DNA of 62,041 nucleotides, from assembly GCA_020630675.1 (NCBI GenBank), contig JAHDIR010000014.1, positions 1 through 62,041 on the forward strand. The letters run 5' to 3'. Positions 8,722-17,421 of this stretch are shown here, one piece after another. A program made the position numbers and the translations under genes. Position 1 is the first letter of the stretch, and each line of letters opens with the position of its first letter. This DNA is from Bdellovibrionales bacterium (lineage in GTDB: Bacteria > Bdellovibrionota > Bdellovibrionia > Bdellovibrionales > UBA1609). Below the pieces are notes generated by a model. The model worked only from the letters and a program-made list of their open reading frames with translations. It had not been told where the DNA came from and searched no databases.

Positions 8722-10086
8722 ATGAAAGATATAGAGTTTTCTGTTATTATTTTAGCCGCTGGTAAAGGCACTCGAATGAAGTCTCCTTTGCCAAAAGTTC
8801 TTCATCCTGTTGCCGGTATGCCCATGATTTTTCGAGCTATTGAAACTGTGAAAGAGGCTGGTGCAGTTGAAGTTCGCGTTATAGTTGGCTTTAAAGAACA
8901 ATTAGTCCGACAAGTTGTAGAGCCCACTGGTGCCATTTGTTTTAAGCAAGAAGTTCAAAACGGAACGGCAAAGGCTGTCCAATCAGCTAACCCTGATAGC
9001 ATGAAAGGAACTGTTTTAATTCTTAACGGTGACCACCCGTTACTAACAGCTGATGATGTTAAAGGTTTGATTCAAAAGCATGTGCAAGCTTCAAATGATT
9101 TAAGTGTTGTTAGTTGCGAGCTTGATGATGGCAAATCTTTTGGACGTATTGTTCGTCATCATGGTCAGCTAAGAGCTATTGTTGAAGCCAAAGATGCCTC
9201 TAAAGAAACTCTTAAAATTAATGAAGTCAATACAGGAGTTTATATTACCGATGCCGAATTACTTTCAGAGTATCTTCCCCTGATTTCATGTCATAATGTT
9301 CAAGGTGAATATTACTTTACTGATATTGTATCTTTATGTCAGGAAAAAGGACAAAAAGTAGATGCTCTTATAGGCAGCTCAAGGGTTGCTTTCGGTGTAA
9401 ATGATCAAAAGGAATTAGCTATGGCCACAAAAGAAATTTTTAAAAAGAAAGCCAATGAACTTCTTGAGAGCGGAGTTATTGTTATTGATCCCGACAATAC
9501 GTATGTTGAAGATGATGTTGAGGTTGGCGAGGGAAGTATTTTATACCCTGGAGTTTATTTAAAAGAAAAAACAAAAATTGGAAAATTTTGTATTATTGAG
9601 CCCAATGCCTTTATTCAAAGTTCTGAAGTTGATGATGGTGTTGAAATTAAAGCGGGAACTTATTTAACAAAGTGTAAAATTGGAAAAAAATCTGTCGTTG
9701 GACCATATGCTCATGTTCGTCCTGATACAGTTATTGGCGAAGAGACTAAAATAGGTAATTTTGTAGAGCTAAAGAAAGTGAAGTTTGGTGATCGCTCCAA
9801 AGCAGGTCATTTAACTTATTTAGGTGATGCTATTATTGGAGAAGATACAAATATTGGTTGTGGTACAATCACTTGTAATTATGCCGCTGACAGAAAAAAG
9901 TATGTTACTAAAATAGGAAATAACGTATTTGTTGGAAGTGACACTCAGTTTGTTGCTCCCATAGAAGTTGGAGACAATGCTATTATCGGTTCTGGTTCAA
10001 CAATAACCAAAGATGTTCCAGAAAAAGCTTTGGCTGTAGCCAGGGGAAAGCAGTTTATTAAAGAAAATTATAATCCTAAAAAGTAG
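8722..10086 (+). CDS. glmU: Bifunctional UDP-N-acetylglucosamine pyrophosphorylase / glucosamine-1-phosphate acetyltransferase
   Basis: Carries out the last two steps of UDP-GlcNAc synthesis for peptidoglycan and lipopolysaccharide. The 454-residue length is standard. The N-terminal nucleotidyltransferase shows IILAAGKGTRMKSPLPKVLHP and LNGDHPLL; the C-terminal half is a left-handed beta-helix of hexapeptide repeats, with the acetyltransferase segments GPYAHVRPDT and GCGTITCNYAA. GlmS follows after 21 bases, so the pair supplies the pathway from fructose-6-phosphate. The 280-base AT-rich gap 8442-8721 shows no confident promoter and no strong ribosome binding site before this ATG. Confidence 0.96.
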   Translation: MKDIEFSVIILAAGKGTRMKSPLPKVLHPVAGMPMIFRAIETVKEAGAVEVRVIVGFKEQLVRQVVEPTGAICFKQEVQNGTAKAVQSANPDSMKGTVLILNGDHPLLTADDVKGLIQKHVQASNDLSVVSCELDDGKSFGRIVRHHGQLRAIVEAKDASKETLKINEVNTGVYITDAELLSEYLPLISCHNVQGEYYFTDIVSLCQEKGQKVDALIGSSRVAFGVNDQKELAMATKEIFKKKANELLESGVIVIDPDNTYVEDDVEVGEGSILYPGVYLKEKTKIGKFCIIEPNAFIQSSEVDDGVEIKAGTYLTKCKIGKKSVVGPYAHVRPDTVIGEETKIGNFVELKKVKFGDRSKAGHLTYLGDAIIGEDTNIGCGTITCNYAADRKKYVTKIGNNVFVGSDTQFVAPIEVGDNAIIGSGSTITKDVPEKALAVARGKQFIKENYNPKK

Positions 10087-10107
10087 TTTATTTAGAAAGG
10101 AAATTTT

Positions 10108-11940
10108 ATGTGTGGAATCGTGGGTTGCCTGGGGCGGGAAGATGCTCAGTCTGTGATTGTTAATGGCTTAAAAGCTCTTGAGTACAGAGGTTACGATAGC
10201 GCTGGGGTGGCGATTCACTCTGGGCAAAAAATTAATCGTGTCAGGGCCGAAGGTAAGCTTATAAATTTACAAGAAAAACTAACTGAGCAATCACTACCAG
10301 GACAGTTAGGGATTGGTCATACTCGTTGGGCCACTCATGGGGCTCCCTCAGAAAAAAATGCTCATCCTCACACAGTGGGTGGTGTTAGTTTAGTTCATAA
10401 TGGAATCATAGAAAACTACGCAGAGTTAAGAGAAAATTTAATTGCTCAAGGTGCTCAGCTTAACTCAGACACCGACTCCGAGCTGATTGCTCATCTGATT
10501 CATCATGAAATTTCTAAAAATAAATTAGATTTTATTGAGGCTCTTAAAGTTGTAACCCCTAGGTTACGAGGGGCCTATGCTCTTTTGGTTATGTCTGAAG
10601 ACCGTCCAGGCGAAATGTTAGCCACAACTAACGGCCCTCCATTAGTGGTCGGTTTTAGCGAAGACTCTTTTATACTAGCCAGTGATCTTTTAGCGATAGT
10701 TCCTTATACTAAAAATATAGCCTATGTGACAGAATATGAAACCGTTCATTTTCAAGAAAATAAATATCAATTTTATGATAAAAACTTTACGTCTTTTATC
10801 AAAGAGCCACAGCAAATCAATTGGACTGACGATTTGGTAGAAAAAGCCGGCTACTCTCACTTCATGTTAAAAGAAATTTTTGAGCAGCCAAGAAGTATGG
10901 CAAAGTCTTTGGAGCCTCATATTAATGTTGAAAATCAGTCCATTGAAATTAAAAGCCTTGAGCCTCACTCCGAGTTTTTACAAAATTTAGAACAGGTTTA
11001 TATTGTTGCCTGTGGAACAAGTTATTATTCTGGTTTAGTGGGGGAGTATTTATTTGAAAAAATATCTAAGGTTTCTTGTAAGGTCGATATTGCCAGTGAG
11101 TTTCGTTATCGTGAACCTAAGTTAAACCCAAACTCACTGGTAATATTAATTTCTCAAAGTGGAGAAACAGCTGATACATTAGCGGCTTTACGTTTGGCTA
11201 AAAAAAGTGGTGTTAAAACCATGTCTATTTGTAACGTTGAGCACTCCAGTTTAGACCGTGAAGCAGATATGCAGCTATATATGAATGCAGGTGTAGAAAT
11301 TGGGGTTGCAAGCACCAAAGCTTTTATATGCTCATTGTCTTTACTGAACCTTGTGTCTGGGTTTTTAGCCAAGAAAAAGGGTGTATTAAATATTGTCGAT
11401 GAAAACCACTTGGTTGCTTCTTTAATGGCAACCCCAAGTCATATGGAGTCTGTTTTAACTTGTGATAAGTTTTTTGCTGAGGCCGCAGAGCATTTAAAAA
11501 AATATAAAGGCTTTTTATATATGGGAAGGGGAGTGAACTTTCCCATAGCTCTTGAGGGCGCTTTGAAGCTTAAGGAGCTTGCATATATGCATGCTGAAGG
11601 TTATCCGGCAGGAGAAATGAAGCATGGGCCTTTAGCTTTAATTGATGAAGAGATGGCTGTGGTTATGATTGCTCCCAAGGACGATTTGTATGAAAAAACA
11701 ATCAGTAACCTTGAAACCGCTAAGGCTAGAGGGGGGCAAATCATATCAGTGGGTGCTGTGAATGATAATAAGCTTAAAGAGTTAAGTTTAAACTTCTTAC
11801 CTCTTCCAGAGGTCGATTGGAACATTAACCCATTTTTGTCTGTTATTCCTGTTCAATTACTTTCTTTTCATGTGGCTAACGCTTTAGGACATGATGTTGA
11901 TCAGCCAAGAAATTTAGCCAAATCAGTGACTGTTGAGTAG
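10108..11940 (+). CDS. glmS: Glutamine-fructose-6-phosphate aminotransferase
   Basis: Makes glucosamine-6-phosphate from fructose-6-phosphate and glutamine, the first committed step toward UDP-GlcNAc. The 610-residue protein begins MCGIVG, so Cys2 is the glutaminase nucleophile after Met removal. The glutaminase motifs GIGHTRWATHG and HNGIIENYAELR follow, then two SIS sugar-isomerase domains (CGTSYYSG, SQSGETADTL, EIGVASTKAF), and the C-terminal QPRNLAKSVTVE typical of the family. AAAGGAAA precedes the ATG. The gap to glmU is too short for a glmS-type ribozyme. Confidence 0.97.
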   Translation: MCGIVGCLGREDAQSVIVNGLKALEYRGYDSAGVAIHSGQKINRVRAEGKLINLQEKLTEQSLPGQLGIGHTRWATHGAPSEKNAHPHTVGGVSLVHNGIIENYAELRENLIAQGAQLNSDTDSELIAHLIHHEISKNKLDFIEALKVVTPRLRGAYALLVMSEDRPGEMLATTNGPPLVVGFSEDSFILASDLLAIVPYTKNIAYVTEYETVHFQENKYQFYDKNFTSFIKEPQQINWTDDLVEKAGYSHFMLKEIFEQPRSMAKSLEPHINVENQSIEIKSLEPHSEFLQNLEQVYIVACGTSYYSGLVGEYLFEKISKVSCKVDIASEFRYREPKLNPNSLVILISQSGETADTLAALRLAKKSGVKTMSICNVEHSSLDREADMQLYMNAGVEIGVASTKAFICSLSLLNLVSGFLAKKKGVLNIVDENHLVASLMATPSHMESVLTCDKFFAEAAEHLKKYKGFLYMGRGVNFPIALEGALKLKELAYMHAEGYPAGEMKHGPLALIDEEMAVVMIAPKDDLYEKTISNLETAKARGGQIISVGAVNDNKLKELSLNFLPLPEVDWNINPFLSVIPVQLLSFHVANALGHDVDQPRNLAKSVTVE

Positions 11941-12273
11941 TTATTTGTAACTTGAGTAAAAAGGCTTCTTTTTTTGTTTAAAAAAGGGGGGGGCTTTTAT
12001 TAAAACCTTCCATATAATTAAAATTGTATCGTTTTTTCAGAACTCTATAATTATAAAATATACGACCTTAATATATATTTAAAAGGGTAATCAATGTCTG
12101 TTTCCCCGTTAAGGTCTTTCAGATTAAGACTATGACCAAGGTCTAACTCATCTCAAAAAAACAAAAAAATAGATAAAAGTTGTTTACATGAGCGCTTTTG
12201 TTTATAAACTAGGGCGACTTGAAGAGTAAATAAAATTAGTTTGCAAAAGTATATACCTTGGGAGGAGTCAGGC
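11941..12273. other. 333-base non-coding gap with a G8 tract
   Basis: Downstream of glmS there is a loose T/A hairpin (about 11967-11987: CTTTTTT paired with AAAAAAG) running into eight consecutive G (11986-11993). It might slow transcription but is not a clean terminator. The remainder is AT-rich. A 13-codon reading frame (ATG 12094, preceded by AGGG) is too short to call. TTTACA near 12183 with TATAAA/TAAACT downstream could be the promoter of the following regulator, but the spacing is 14-16 bases. Confidence 0.4.
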
Positions 12274-12951
12274 ATGAACACTATTTTAGCCTTTGACGAT
12301 GAGCACGAACAACTAAGAACTTTAGGGGATCTGTTAAAACCAGATTACCATTTTCATGGTTTTGAAGAAGCTGAAGATGTAATTGATAAAATTAAAAGCT
12401 ATCAGCCAAATATAATTTTGTTGGATAAACATTTAGGTCAAAAAAACTCGATGAGTATTATTAAAACAATTAGATCATCTAATTATTCAAATATTCCTAT
12501 TGTTGTAATTACTGGAGATGACAATGATGAGTCTTTGAAAGAAGCATTGGGCTGTGGGGCTGATGATTTTATTTCTAAACCTTTTTCTTTTACAGAGCTA
12601 AAAGCACGTATAAGTGCAGCTCTTCGCCGAAGTGGTGCTTTACGAACTGAAAATGACTTACATTTTAAAGGCCTAGTACTTTCGGATAAAAAGAAATTAG
12701 CTCTTTTGAACGGGGAACAAGTTCATTTTACAGGAATAGAGAGGCAGATTCTTTTAACCTTGACCGAAAAAATTGATTCTATTGTAAGTCGCGCAACTCT
12801 TTTACAGGCCTGCAAAATTACAGGAGAGAATAAAGAGATTTCTTTAAATGTTCATGTGTGTACGCTTCGTAAAAAAATTCAAAAGTATGGTTTTGTTATC
12901 AAGACCATTCGAAATGAAGGGTACGTTATGAACGCCATTGATCCTCTTTAA
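12274..12951 (+). CDS. OmpR/PhoB-type response regulator
   Basis: 225-residue DNA-binding response regulator. The receiver domain covers roughly 1-117 with phospho-acceptor Asp51 (ILLDKHLG) and conserved Lys in SKPFSF. The C-terminal winged helix spans about 130-225 and ends with the wing RNEGYVM. I start it at ATG 12274 because GGAGGAG lies six bases upstream; the longer reading from TTG 12241 adds 11 residues that do not belong to a receiver fold. No kinase is adjacent; the nearest is at 13521. It ends convergently with the XRE gene, stops overlapping. Confidence 0.9.
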   Translation: MNTILAFDDEHEQLRTLGDLLKPDYHFHGFEEAEDVIDKIKSYQPNIILLDKHLGQKNSMSIIKTIRSSNYSNIPIVVITGDDNDESLKEALGCGADDFISKPFSFTELKARISAALRRSGALRTENDLHFKGLVLSDKKKLALLNGEQVHFTGIERQILLTLTEKIDSIVSRATLLQACKITGENKEISLNVHVCTLRKKIQKYGFVIKTIRNEGYVMNAIDPL

Positions 12952-13205
12952 GCACTGAGTTTTCTGTACTGCTCTATCGAATCTAGAAATTTTTGTTTCT
13001 TAATTTCAAGTATATTCTCAACAAACCATTGTTCATCAAAATTTAATTTTTTAATAATCGAAAAAATATGCTTTATCGGAAACGGGCACAAGTTTCTTTC
13101 CATGTTTGAAACGAGTTGCATATGTACGCCAAGATGTTGAGCCAGCTCTTTTTGAGTGATACCAAGTTCTATTCTCTTTTTTCGAATAAGTATTCCTAGA
13201 TTCAT
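12948..13205 (-). CDS. XRE-family helix-turn-helix regulator
   Basis: 85-residue DNA-binding protein. The helix-turn-helix is visible in residues 6-60 (RKKRIELGITQKELAQHLGV then QLVSNMERN), typical of the Cro/C1 family. The C-terminal 25 residues form a short charged helix and no sensor domain is present. AAAGGAG precedes its ATG by about nine bases. Its stop codon overlaps that of the upstream-facing response regulator. The gap in front of it contains repeated CTTAAT/ATTAAG half-sites that could be its own operators. Confidence 0.85.
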   Translation of the reverse strand: MNLGILIRKKRIELGITQKELAQHLGVHMQLVSNMERNLCPFPIKHIFSIIKKLNFDEQWFVENILEIKKQKFLDSIEQYRKLSA

Positions 13206-13233
13206 GTGTATCTCCTTTGTGTTTAAGAAAAAT

Positions 13234-13309
13234 CTTAATTAACATAAACATAATATTTATTTACATTAAGAAATGCACGAAAAAAAATTTCAGCTTAATT
13301 AAAATTAAG
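13234..13309. promoter_or_regulatory. Clustered CTTAAT/ATTAAG half-sites, possible XRE operators
   Basis: Four inverted half-sites lie in the 315-base non-coding gap 13206-13520. CTTAAT starts at 13234, ATTAAG ends at 13270, CTTAAT starts at 13294 and ATTAAG ends at 13309. The last two make a compact dyad with a 4-base centre. They sit just upstream of the XRE gene, where an autoregulator would bind. The region is very AT-rich, so chance is a real alternative. The rest of the gap also holds an imperfect stem at about 13407-13435 (GGTC..GTTG / CAAC..GACC). Confidence 0.35.
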
Positions 13310-13520
13310 ACAAAAATTTAATATTTTAATTACCTATTCAGTTTTCTTTATAAAAATTAAAAGCTTAGAGCTGATGTCGATTTTTAAATAATTTTAGTAA
13401 ATAGGTCTAGTTGGCTCTTGTCAACGTCGACCTTTGTATTGAAAATAAATAAAGTTTATTTCTCATATTTTTTATTGTGAGGGGCGATTGGATTGCCTAT
13501 TTATAAAGTGGAGGGTTTTC

Positions 13521-14798
13521 ATGAAGAAAGCCAAGATACCAAAAAATGAATGCCAACGTTTAGAGAATTTGTTGTCCTATAATATTCTAGACACACCTCC
13601 TGAGTCAGACTTTGATGAGTTAACTCGATTCATCGCTGAAATATGTGATGTTCCTTATGCTATTATTAGTTTACTAGATGATAAAAGACAGTGGTTTAAG
13701 TCCAGAGTGGGAATTTCTGTGGCTGAAACGTCCAAAGAAATTTCTTTTTGCTCGCATGCCATATTACAAGATGACTTTTTTCAAGTTACGAATGCCTTAG
13801 ATGATGAAAGGTTTTTTGATAACCCGCTAGTTACTGATGGCCCTAAGATTATGTTTTATGCAGCTTTCCCGTTAATTTCAGACGAGGGGTTTCGATTAGG
13901 AACCTTTTGTGTTTTAGATCGTCAACCTAGAAAGTTAAATTCTTTTCAAATTAATAGCCTAAAAGTTGTTAGTCATCAGGTGATGTCTCAAATTGAATTG
14001 AGAAAAACAAACCAAAGTTTGAAGAAAATGTATAAAGCTGTCAAAGATACAAATGATCATGTTATGAGCCGGGAAAGAATGGCGACTTTGGGTGAAATGG
14101 CCGCAGGTCTTGCCCATGAAATAAACAATCCACTAGGGGTGATTTCTCTTTTATCTGCCGAAATAAGACAACTCGTTGCCAAAAATGAAGTGGATAAAAA
14201 TCAAATAAACACAGCTTGTGAAAAAGTAGAAGACCTTGTTTTACGCATTGGCAAAATCATTAAAAGTTTTAAAACAGTGGCTCGCAAACCAGATTTAGAT
14301 CCTCTTTCAAAAGACAACCTAATGAATATTTTAGAAGACACCTTGTCTATTAGTAGTGATAAAATTAAAAACCAAGGTGTTAAAATTCACTTAGAAGGCG
14401 ATTTTGATAAAAGTGTTATGTGTCGAAGTGGTGAGTTGGTTCAGGTTTTTTTAAATTTATTATTTAATGCTCTAGATGCCAATGAAGGCTTAAAAGATTC
14501 GTGGGTAAAGTTTTCAGTGTCTGATCAACCGGAGTTTATTGTTCTATCAGTGACTGATTCAGGCTTAGGAATTGATATTAAAGAAGTCAGTGAAATTATG
14601 AACCCATTTTATACAACTAAACCAATTGGCAAAGGACTTGGCTTGGGATTGGGAATTTCAAAAAAAATAGTTGAGCAGCATAAAGGTCGATTACAACTAG
14701 ATTTAAAATCTAAAAACACAAAATTTGATGTTTTTTTACCAAAGATAAACATAAGCCAAGGAGAAAAAAATGTCGAAACAAGCCGTCCTCATTGTTGA
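13521..14798 (+). CDS. GAF-domain histidine kinase
   Basis: 425-residue cytoplasmic sensor kinase. Residues 20-155 form a GAF domain (FDELTRFIAEICDVPYAIIS to RLGTFCVLD). HisKA follows with His199 in AAGLAHEINNPLG. A complete HATPase domain ends the protein: N-box VFLNLLFNALDA, then DSGLGID, then GKGLGLGLGIS. I start at ATG 13521, which has GAGGG five bases upstream, rather than the earlier TTG at 13488. The gene overlaps a stand-alone receiver gene by 29 bases, so the two almost certainly form a phosphorelay pair. The ligand sensed by the GAF domain is unknown. Confidence 0.9.
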   Translation: MKKAKIPKNECQRLENLLSYNILDTPPESDFDELTRFIAEICDVPYAIISLLDDKRQWFKSRVGISVAETSKEISFCSHAILQDDFFQVTNALDDERFFDNPLVTDGPKIMFYAAFPLISDEGFRLGTFCVLDRQPRKLNSFQINSLKVVSHQVMSQIELRKTNQSLKKMYKAVKDTNDHVMSRERMATLGEMAAGLAHEINNPLGVISLLSAEIRQLVAKNEVDKNQINTACEKVEDLVLRIGKIIKSFKTVARKPDLDPLSKDNLMNILEDTLSISSDKIKNQGVKIHLEGDFDKSVMCRSGELVQVFLNLLFNALDANEGLKDSWVKFSVSDQPEFIVLSVTDSGLGIDIKEVSEIMNPFYTTKPIGKGLGLGLGISKKIVEQHKGRLQLDLKSKNTKFDVFLPKINISQGEKNVETSRPHC

Positions 14799-15141
14799 TG
14801 ATGAAGAAGAGTTATGCCGTCTGGTCGGTATACAGCTCACTGGTTTAGACGTCACTGTTGAAACAGTTTATAAGCCCAGTGAAGCGCTAAACTTAATTGA
14901 AAAAAAAGAGTTTCAACTAGTTATCACTGATGGTCGTTTGCCTGAAATGCATGGATTTGAATTGGTGAAAAAAATTAAAGAGTCTACAAATACACCGCCA
15001 AAAGTATTTATGATGACCGGTTACAATGACTATACCGATCAGGAAGCTAAAAAAGCAGGTGTAGACAAAGTTTATCTAAAGCCAGGAGATTTAAAAAACT
15101 TGGTTGATGACACCAAGTTATTTTTTGAAACAATTGTTTAA
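14770..15141 (+). CDS. Stand-alone CheY-like receiver
   Basis: 123-residue single-domain response regulator without an output domain. The acidic pocket (VDDEEEL), phospho-acceptor Asp54 (VITDGRLPEMHG), a Thr in MMTGY and Lys in YLKPGD are all in place. Its ATG lies inside the end of the kinase gene with AAGGAG upstream, giving a 29-base overlap and probable translational coupling. It may pass the phosphate to another protein or act by direct protein contact; no chemotaxis genes are nearby. Confidence 0.9.
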   Translation: MSKQAVLIVDDEEELCRLVGIQLTGLDVTVETVYKPSEALNLIEKKEFQLVITDGRLPEMHGFELVKKIKESTNTPPKVFMMTGYNDYTDQEAKKAGVDKVYLKPGDLKNLVDDTKLFFETIV

Positions 15142-15153
15142 TTACAGGTAAAC

Positions 15154-16464
15154 TTATAAGAAGTTTTGAAATGCATTTTGAGCTTTTTCTATTTGAATTT
15201 CTCTTCTTTGTTCTCTTCCTTTGCGCCCTCTAAATTCAGTTCCCTCAACAGGGGGAAATAAGCTGAAATTAATATTAGTGGGTTGAAAATGCTTTTTTTC
15301 TTCAGTGATTGCATTATGAAGTGAGCCAAAAGCGGTATGTCTGTTCGGTCGTATAATTTCTTGGCCCTTAGAGTATTGATGTACAAAGTGCGCAACAAGT
15401 AAACCTATGCAAGTTGAGTCGAAATAACCTTCAACACCAGTGATTTGGCCGGCAAAGAAGAGCTCGGGGTCTTTTTTGCTGGATAAAAAAGGAGTTAATT
15501 TTTGTGGGGAATGGATATACAGGTTTCTGTGAATACTTCCTAACTTTAGAAATTCAGCCTCTTCGAGCCCGGGAATCATTCTAAAAATTCTTTTTTGCTC
15601 ACCATAAGCCATTTTGGTTTGAAACCCGACCATGTTATAGGCTGTGGCTTCTTTATTTTCTTGCCTGAGCTGAACAATAGCGTACTCATCTTTACCCGTT
15701 TTTGGATTCGGTAAACCCTTGGGAGACATAGGCCCAAAGCGAAGTGTTCGGTCACCGCGTGCAATGATAGCTTCAACGGGCATACAGCCTTCAAAGTATT
15801 TTGCTTCTTGTTCAAAGCTTTTAGGTTCGATGGTTCGAGCCCCTTTAATTTCTTCTATAAGTGCTAGATACTGATCTTTGTTAAAAGGGCAGTTGATATA
15901 ATCATTTGTGCCTTTTCCCCATCGGTCTCCTTTCCAAGTGATTTCATGATTAATACTTTCTGTGTCAATGATGGGGGCAATGGCGTCGTAGAAGTATAAA
16001 AATTCATCGTCAAAGTGCTCTTTAAGGCTATTGGAGAGGTCATCGTGGGTGAGCGGGCCTGTGGCTATAATGGCTGGTCGAGGCACATCATCAAGGCTTC
16101 TTACCACTTGTGAAATTACGGTAATATTGGGGTGGTTGTGAATAGTTTCAGTGATATATTTAGCAAAGACCTGACGATCAACACCTAAAGCCATGCCAGC
16201 AGGTACCGCAGCTAGCTCGGCAGCTTTTAGAATAAGAGAGCCTAACTTTTTAGCTTCCCATTTGAGCTGTCCAGGGGCCGAATAATCTGTTTGGCTTCCA
16301 AAGGAGTTAGAGCAAACAAGCTCGGCAAATAGTGAGCTTTTGTGTGCAGGAGTGGAAACTTGAGGTCGCATTTCATAAAGATTAACTTTATGGCCTCTTT
16401 CAGCTAATTGATAAGCACACTCACTTCCTGCTAAACCGGCTCCTACCACGCATATAGACTTCAT
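15154..16464 (-). CDS. trmFO: Folate-dependent tRNA (uracil-54-C5) methyltransferase
   Basis: Forms ribothymidine at position 54 of tRNA, using methylene-tetrahydrofolate and FADH2 instead of S-adenosylmethionine. The 436-residue protein begins with the FAD-binding VVGAGLAGSECAYQLAERG and the family signature YEMRP, followed by ELVCSNSFGS, which holds a conserved Cys. C-terminal GQITGVEGYFDSTCIG is also typical of TrmFO (formerly called Gid). It shares the folate pool with thyA and folA, though it lies 14 kb away. ATG has GGAAA upstream. Confidence 0.95.
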   Translation of the reverse strand: MKSICVVGAGLAGSECAYQLAERGHKVNLYEMRPQVSTPAHKSSLFAELVCSNSFGSQTDYSAPGQLKWEAKKLGSLILKAAELAAVPAGMALGVDRQVFAKYITETIHNHPNITVISQVVRSLDDVPRPAIIATGPLTHDDLSNSLKEHFDDEFLYFYDAIAPIIDTESINHEITWKGDRWGKGTNDYINCPFNKDQYLALIEEIKGARTIEPKSFEQEAKYFEGCMPVEAIIARGDRTLRFGPMSPKGLPNPKTGKDEYAIVQLRQENKEATAYNMVGFQTKMAYGEQKRIFRMIPGLEEAEFLKLGSIHRNLYIHSPQKLTPFLSSKKDPELFFAGQITGVEGYFDSTCIGLLVAHFVHQYSKGQEIIRPNRHTAFGSLHNAITEEKKHFQPTNINFSLFPPVEGTEFRGRKGREQRREIQIEKAQNAFQNFL

Positions 16465-16528
16465 CTTTTGTTTCCTTTAACGTAAAACGAACAGAGTATT
16501 AATTTGTGCGTTATATCAAAGTAGGCTT

Positions 16529-16909
16529 ATGTCAGACAAAAAGAAATTTCGCAAGAAAAAGGCTAAGTTAGAGACGACTTCGGAAGTTTTACAAAGTTTT
16601 TTTAAAAAATCTCCATTATCTCAGCAGTTTACACGATGGCAGGTCTGGAATCATTGGCCTGAAATTGTAGGCCCGCAAATTAGTTCTTACTCATCACCCA
16701 TTAATTATGTTCAGGGAGCCCTTACATTATGGGTAGAGCACCCAGTTCATATGCAAAATTTGCAATTTATTGAGCAAGATTTAAAAAAGAAAATCAATGA
16801 TCATGTTGGTCGTCGGTGGGTTCATAAAATAATTTACGACTTAAATCGAAAAAACAAGCCTGATGCTTTGAGCGATAAGGGCTTACAGCATATTATTGAA
16901 GAAGAGTGA
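16529..16909 (+). CDS. DUF721 / DciA-like protein
   Basis: 126-residue basic cytoplasmic protein. Residues 15-115 match the DUF721 pattern: helix with WxxWxxIVGPQI (WQVWNHWPEIVGPQIS), then a strand segment GALTLWVEHPVHMQNL, then a helix and VHKIIYDL. Some DUF721 proteins (DciA) load the replicative helicase; that role is inferred only from the family. The N-terminus is strongly Lys-rich (DKKKFRKKKAK). It is divergent from trmFO across 64 bases. Confidence 0.75.
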   Translation: MSDKKKFRKKKAKLETTSEVLQSFFKKSPLSQQFTRWQVWNHWPEIVGPQISSYSSPINYVQGALTLWVEHPVHMQNLQFIEQDLKKKINDHVGRRWVHKIIYDLNRKNKPDALSDKGLQHIIEEE

Positions 16910-17000
16910 TTTTTTATACACTCTTTTTAAGAAAGGCTGTGTTTTAATTGAGCTTAGCTTTGTATAAGGCTAGGTGTGATTTATTTTAGGAGAAGCTGTC

Positions 17001-17420
17001 GTGGATAAGTTATTAATAACAATATCTCTATTTATTTTAGTATCTGGTTGTGCTGGTAAAAAAATTGAATTTAATAAAACTTACTTGAAAAAAAATGCTC
17101 AAGCCAACTTTCGTAGTTCAAGGAGTAATTGTTATTCTGCAGCCAAAGAAGTTATTACTGATATGGGGGGAGAAATAAAAAAAGAAAAAGCAGAAAATTT
17201 TAAATTTTATACTAATCAGTTCTCTATAGATGGTGATGACTCTAAAATGCAAAAAATATACATCAGCGTTAAAGGGAATACCACTGAATGTTCTGTGCAA
17301 TTTATCAAGTACAAATTTTGGGAGAATAAAAAAGCTGTTAAAAGTTTACCAGAAAAATTTATGAAGAAAAAAGTATTTAGCCCTTTCTTTGATCAAGTTT
17401 TTGCAAAAACGTCTAGTTAA
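17001..17420 (+). CDS. Small predicted lipoprotein, unknown function
   Basis: 139 residues beginning with a signal peptide and lipobox (MDKLLITISLFILVSGC), so predicted to be lipidated at Cys17 and anchored in the envelope by the Lgt/LspA route encoded at 46.9-48.1 kb. The mature part is basic with two more cysteines that could form a disulfide. The start is GTG 17001 with AGGAG upstream. It ends one base from the convergent 994-residue gene. I do not recognise the family. Confidence 0.75.
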   Translation: MDKLLITISLFILVSGCAGKKIEFNKTYLKKNAQANFRSSRSNCYSAAKEVITDMGGEIKKEKAENFKFYTNQFSIDGDDSKMQKIYISVKGNTTECSVQFIKYKFWENKKAVKSLPEKFMKKKVFSPFFDQVFAKTSS

Positions 17421-17421
17421 C

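Noticed and set aside
10087-10107. glmS ribozyme
   Set aside because: Only 21 bases separate glmU and glmS, too few for the ribozyme, and no matching core is present.
11981-12000. G8 tract as a phase-variation switch
   Set aside because: It lies after glmS and not in a coding region or between promoter elements, so no gene would be switched.
12094-12135. 13-codon reading frame with a weak ribosome binding site
   Set aside because: Too short, no runs of regulatory codons and no attenuator structure.
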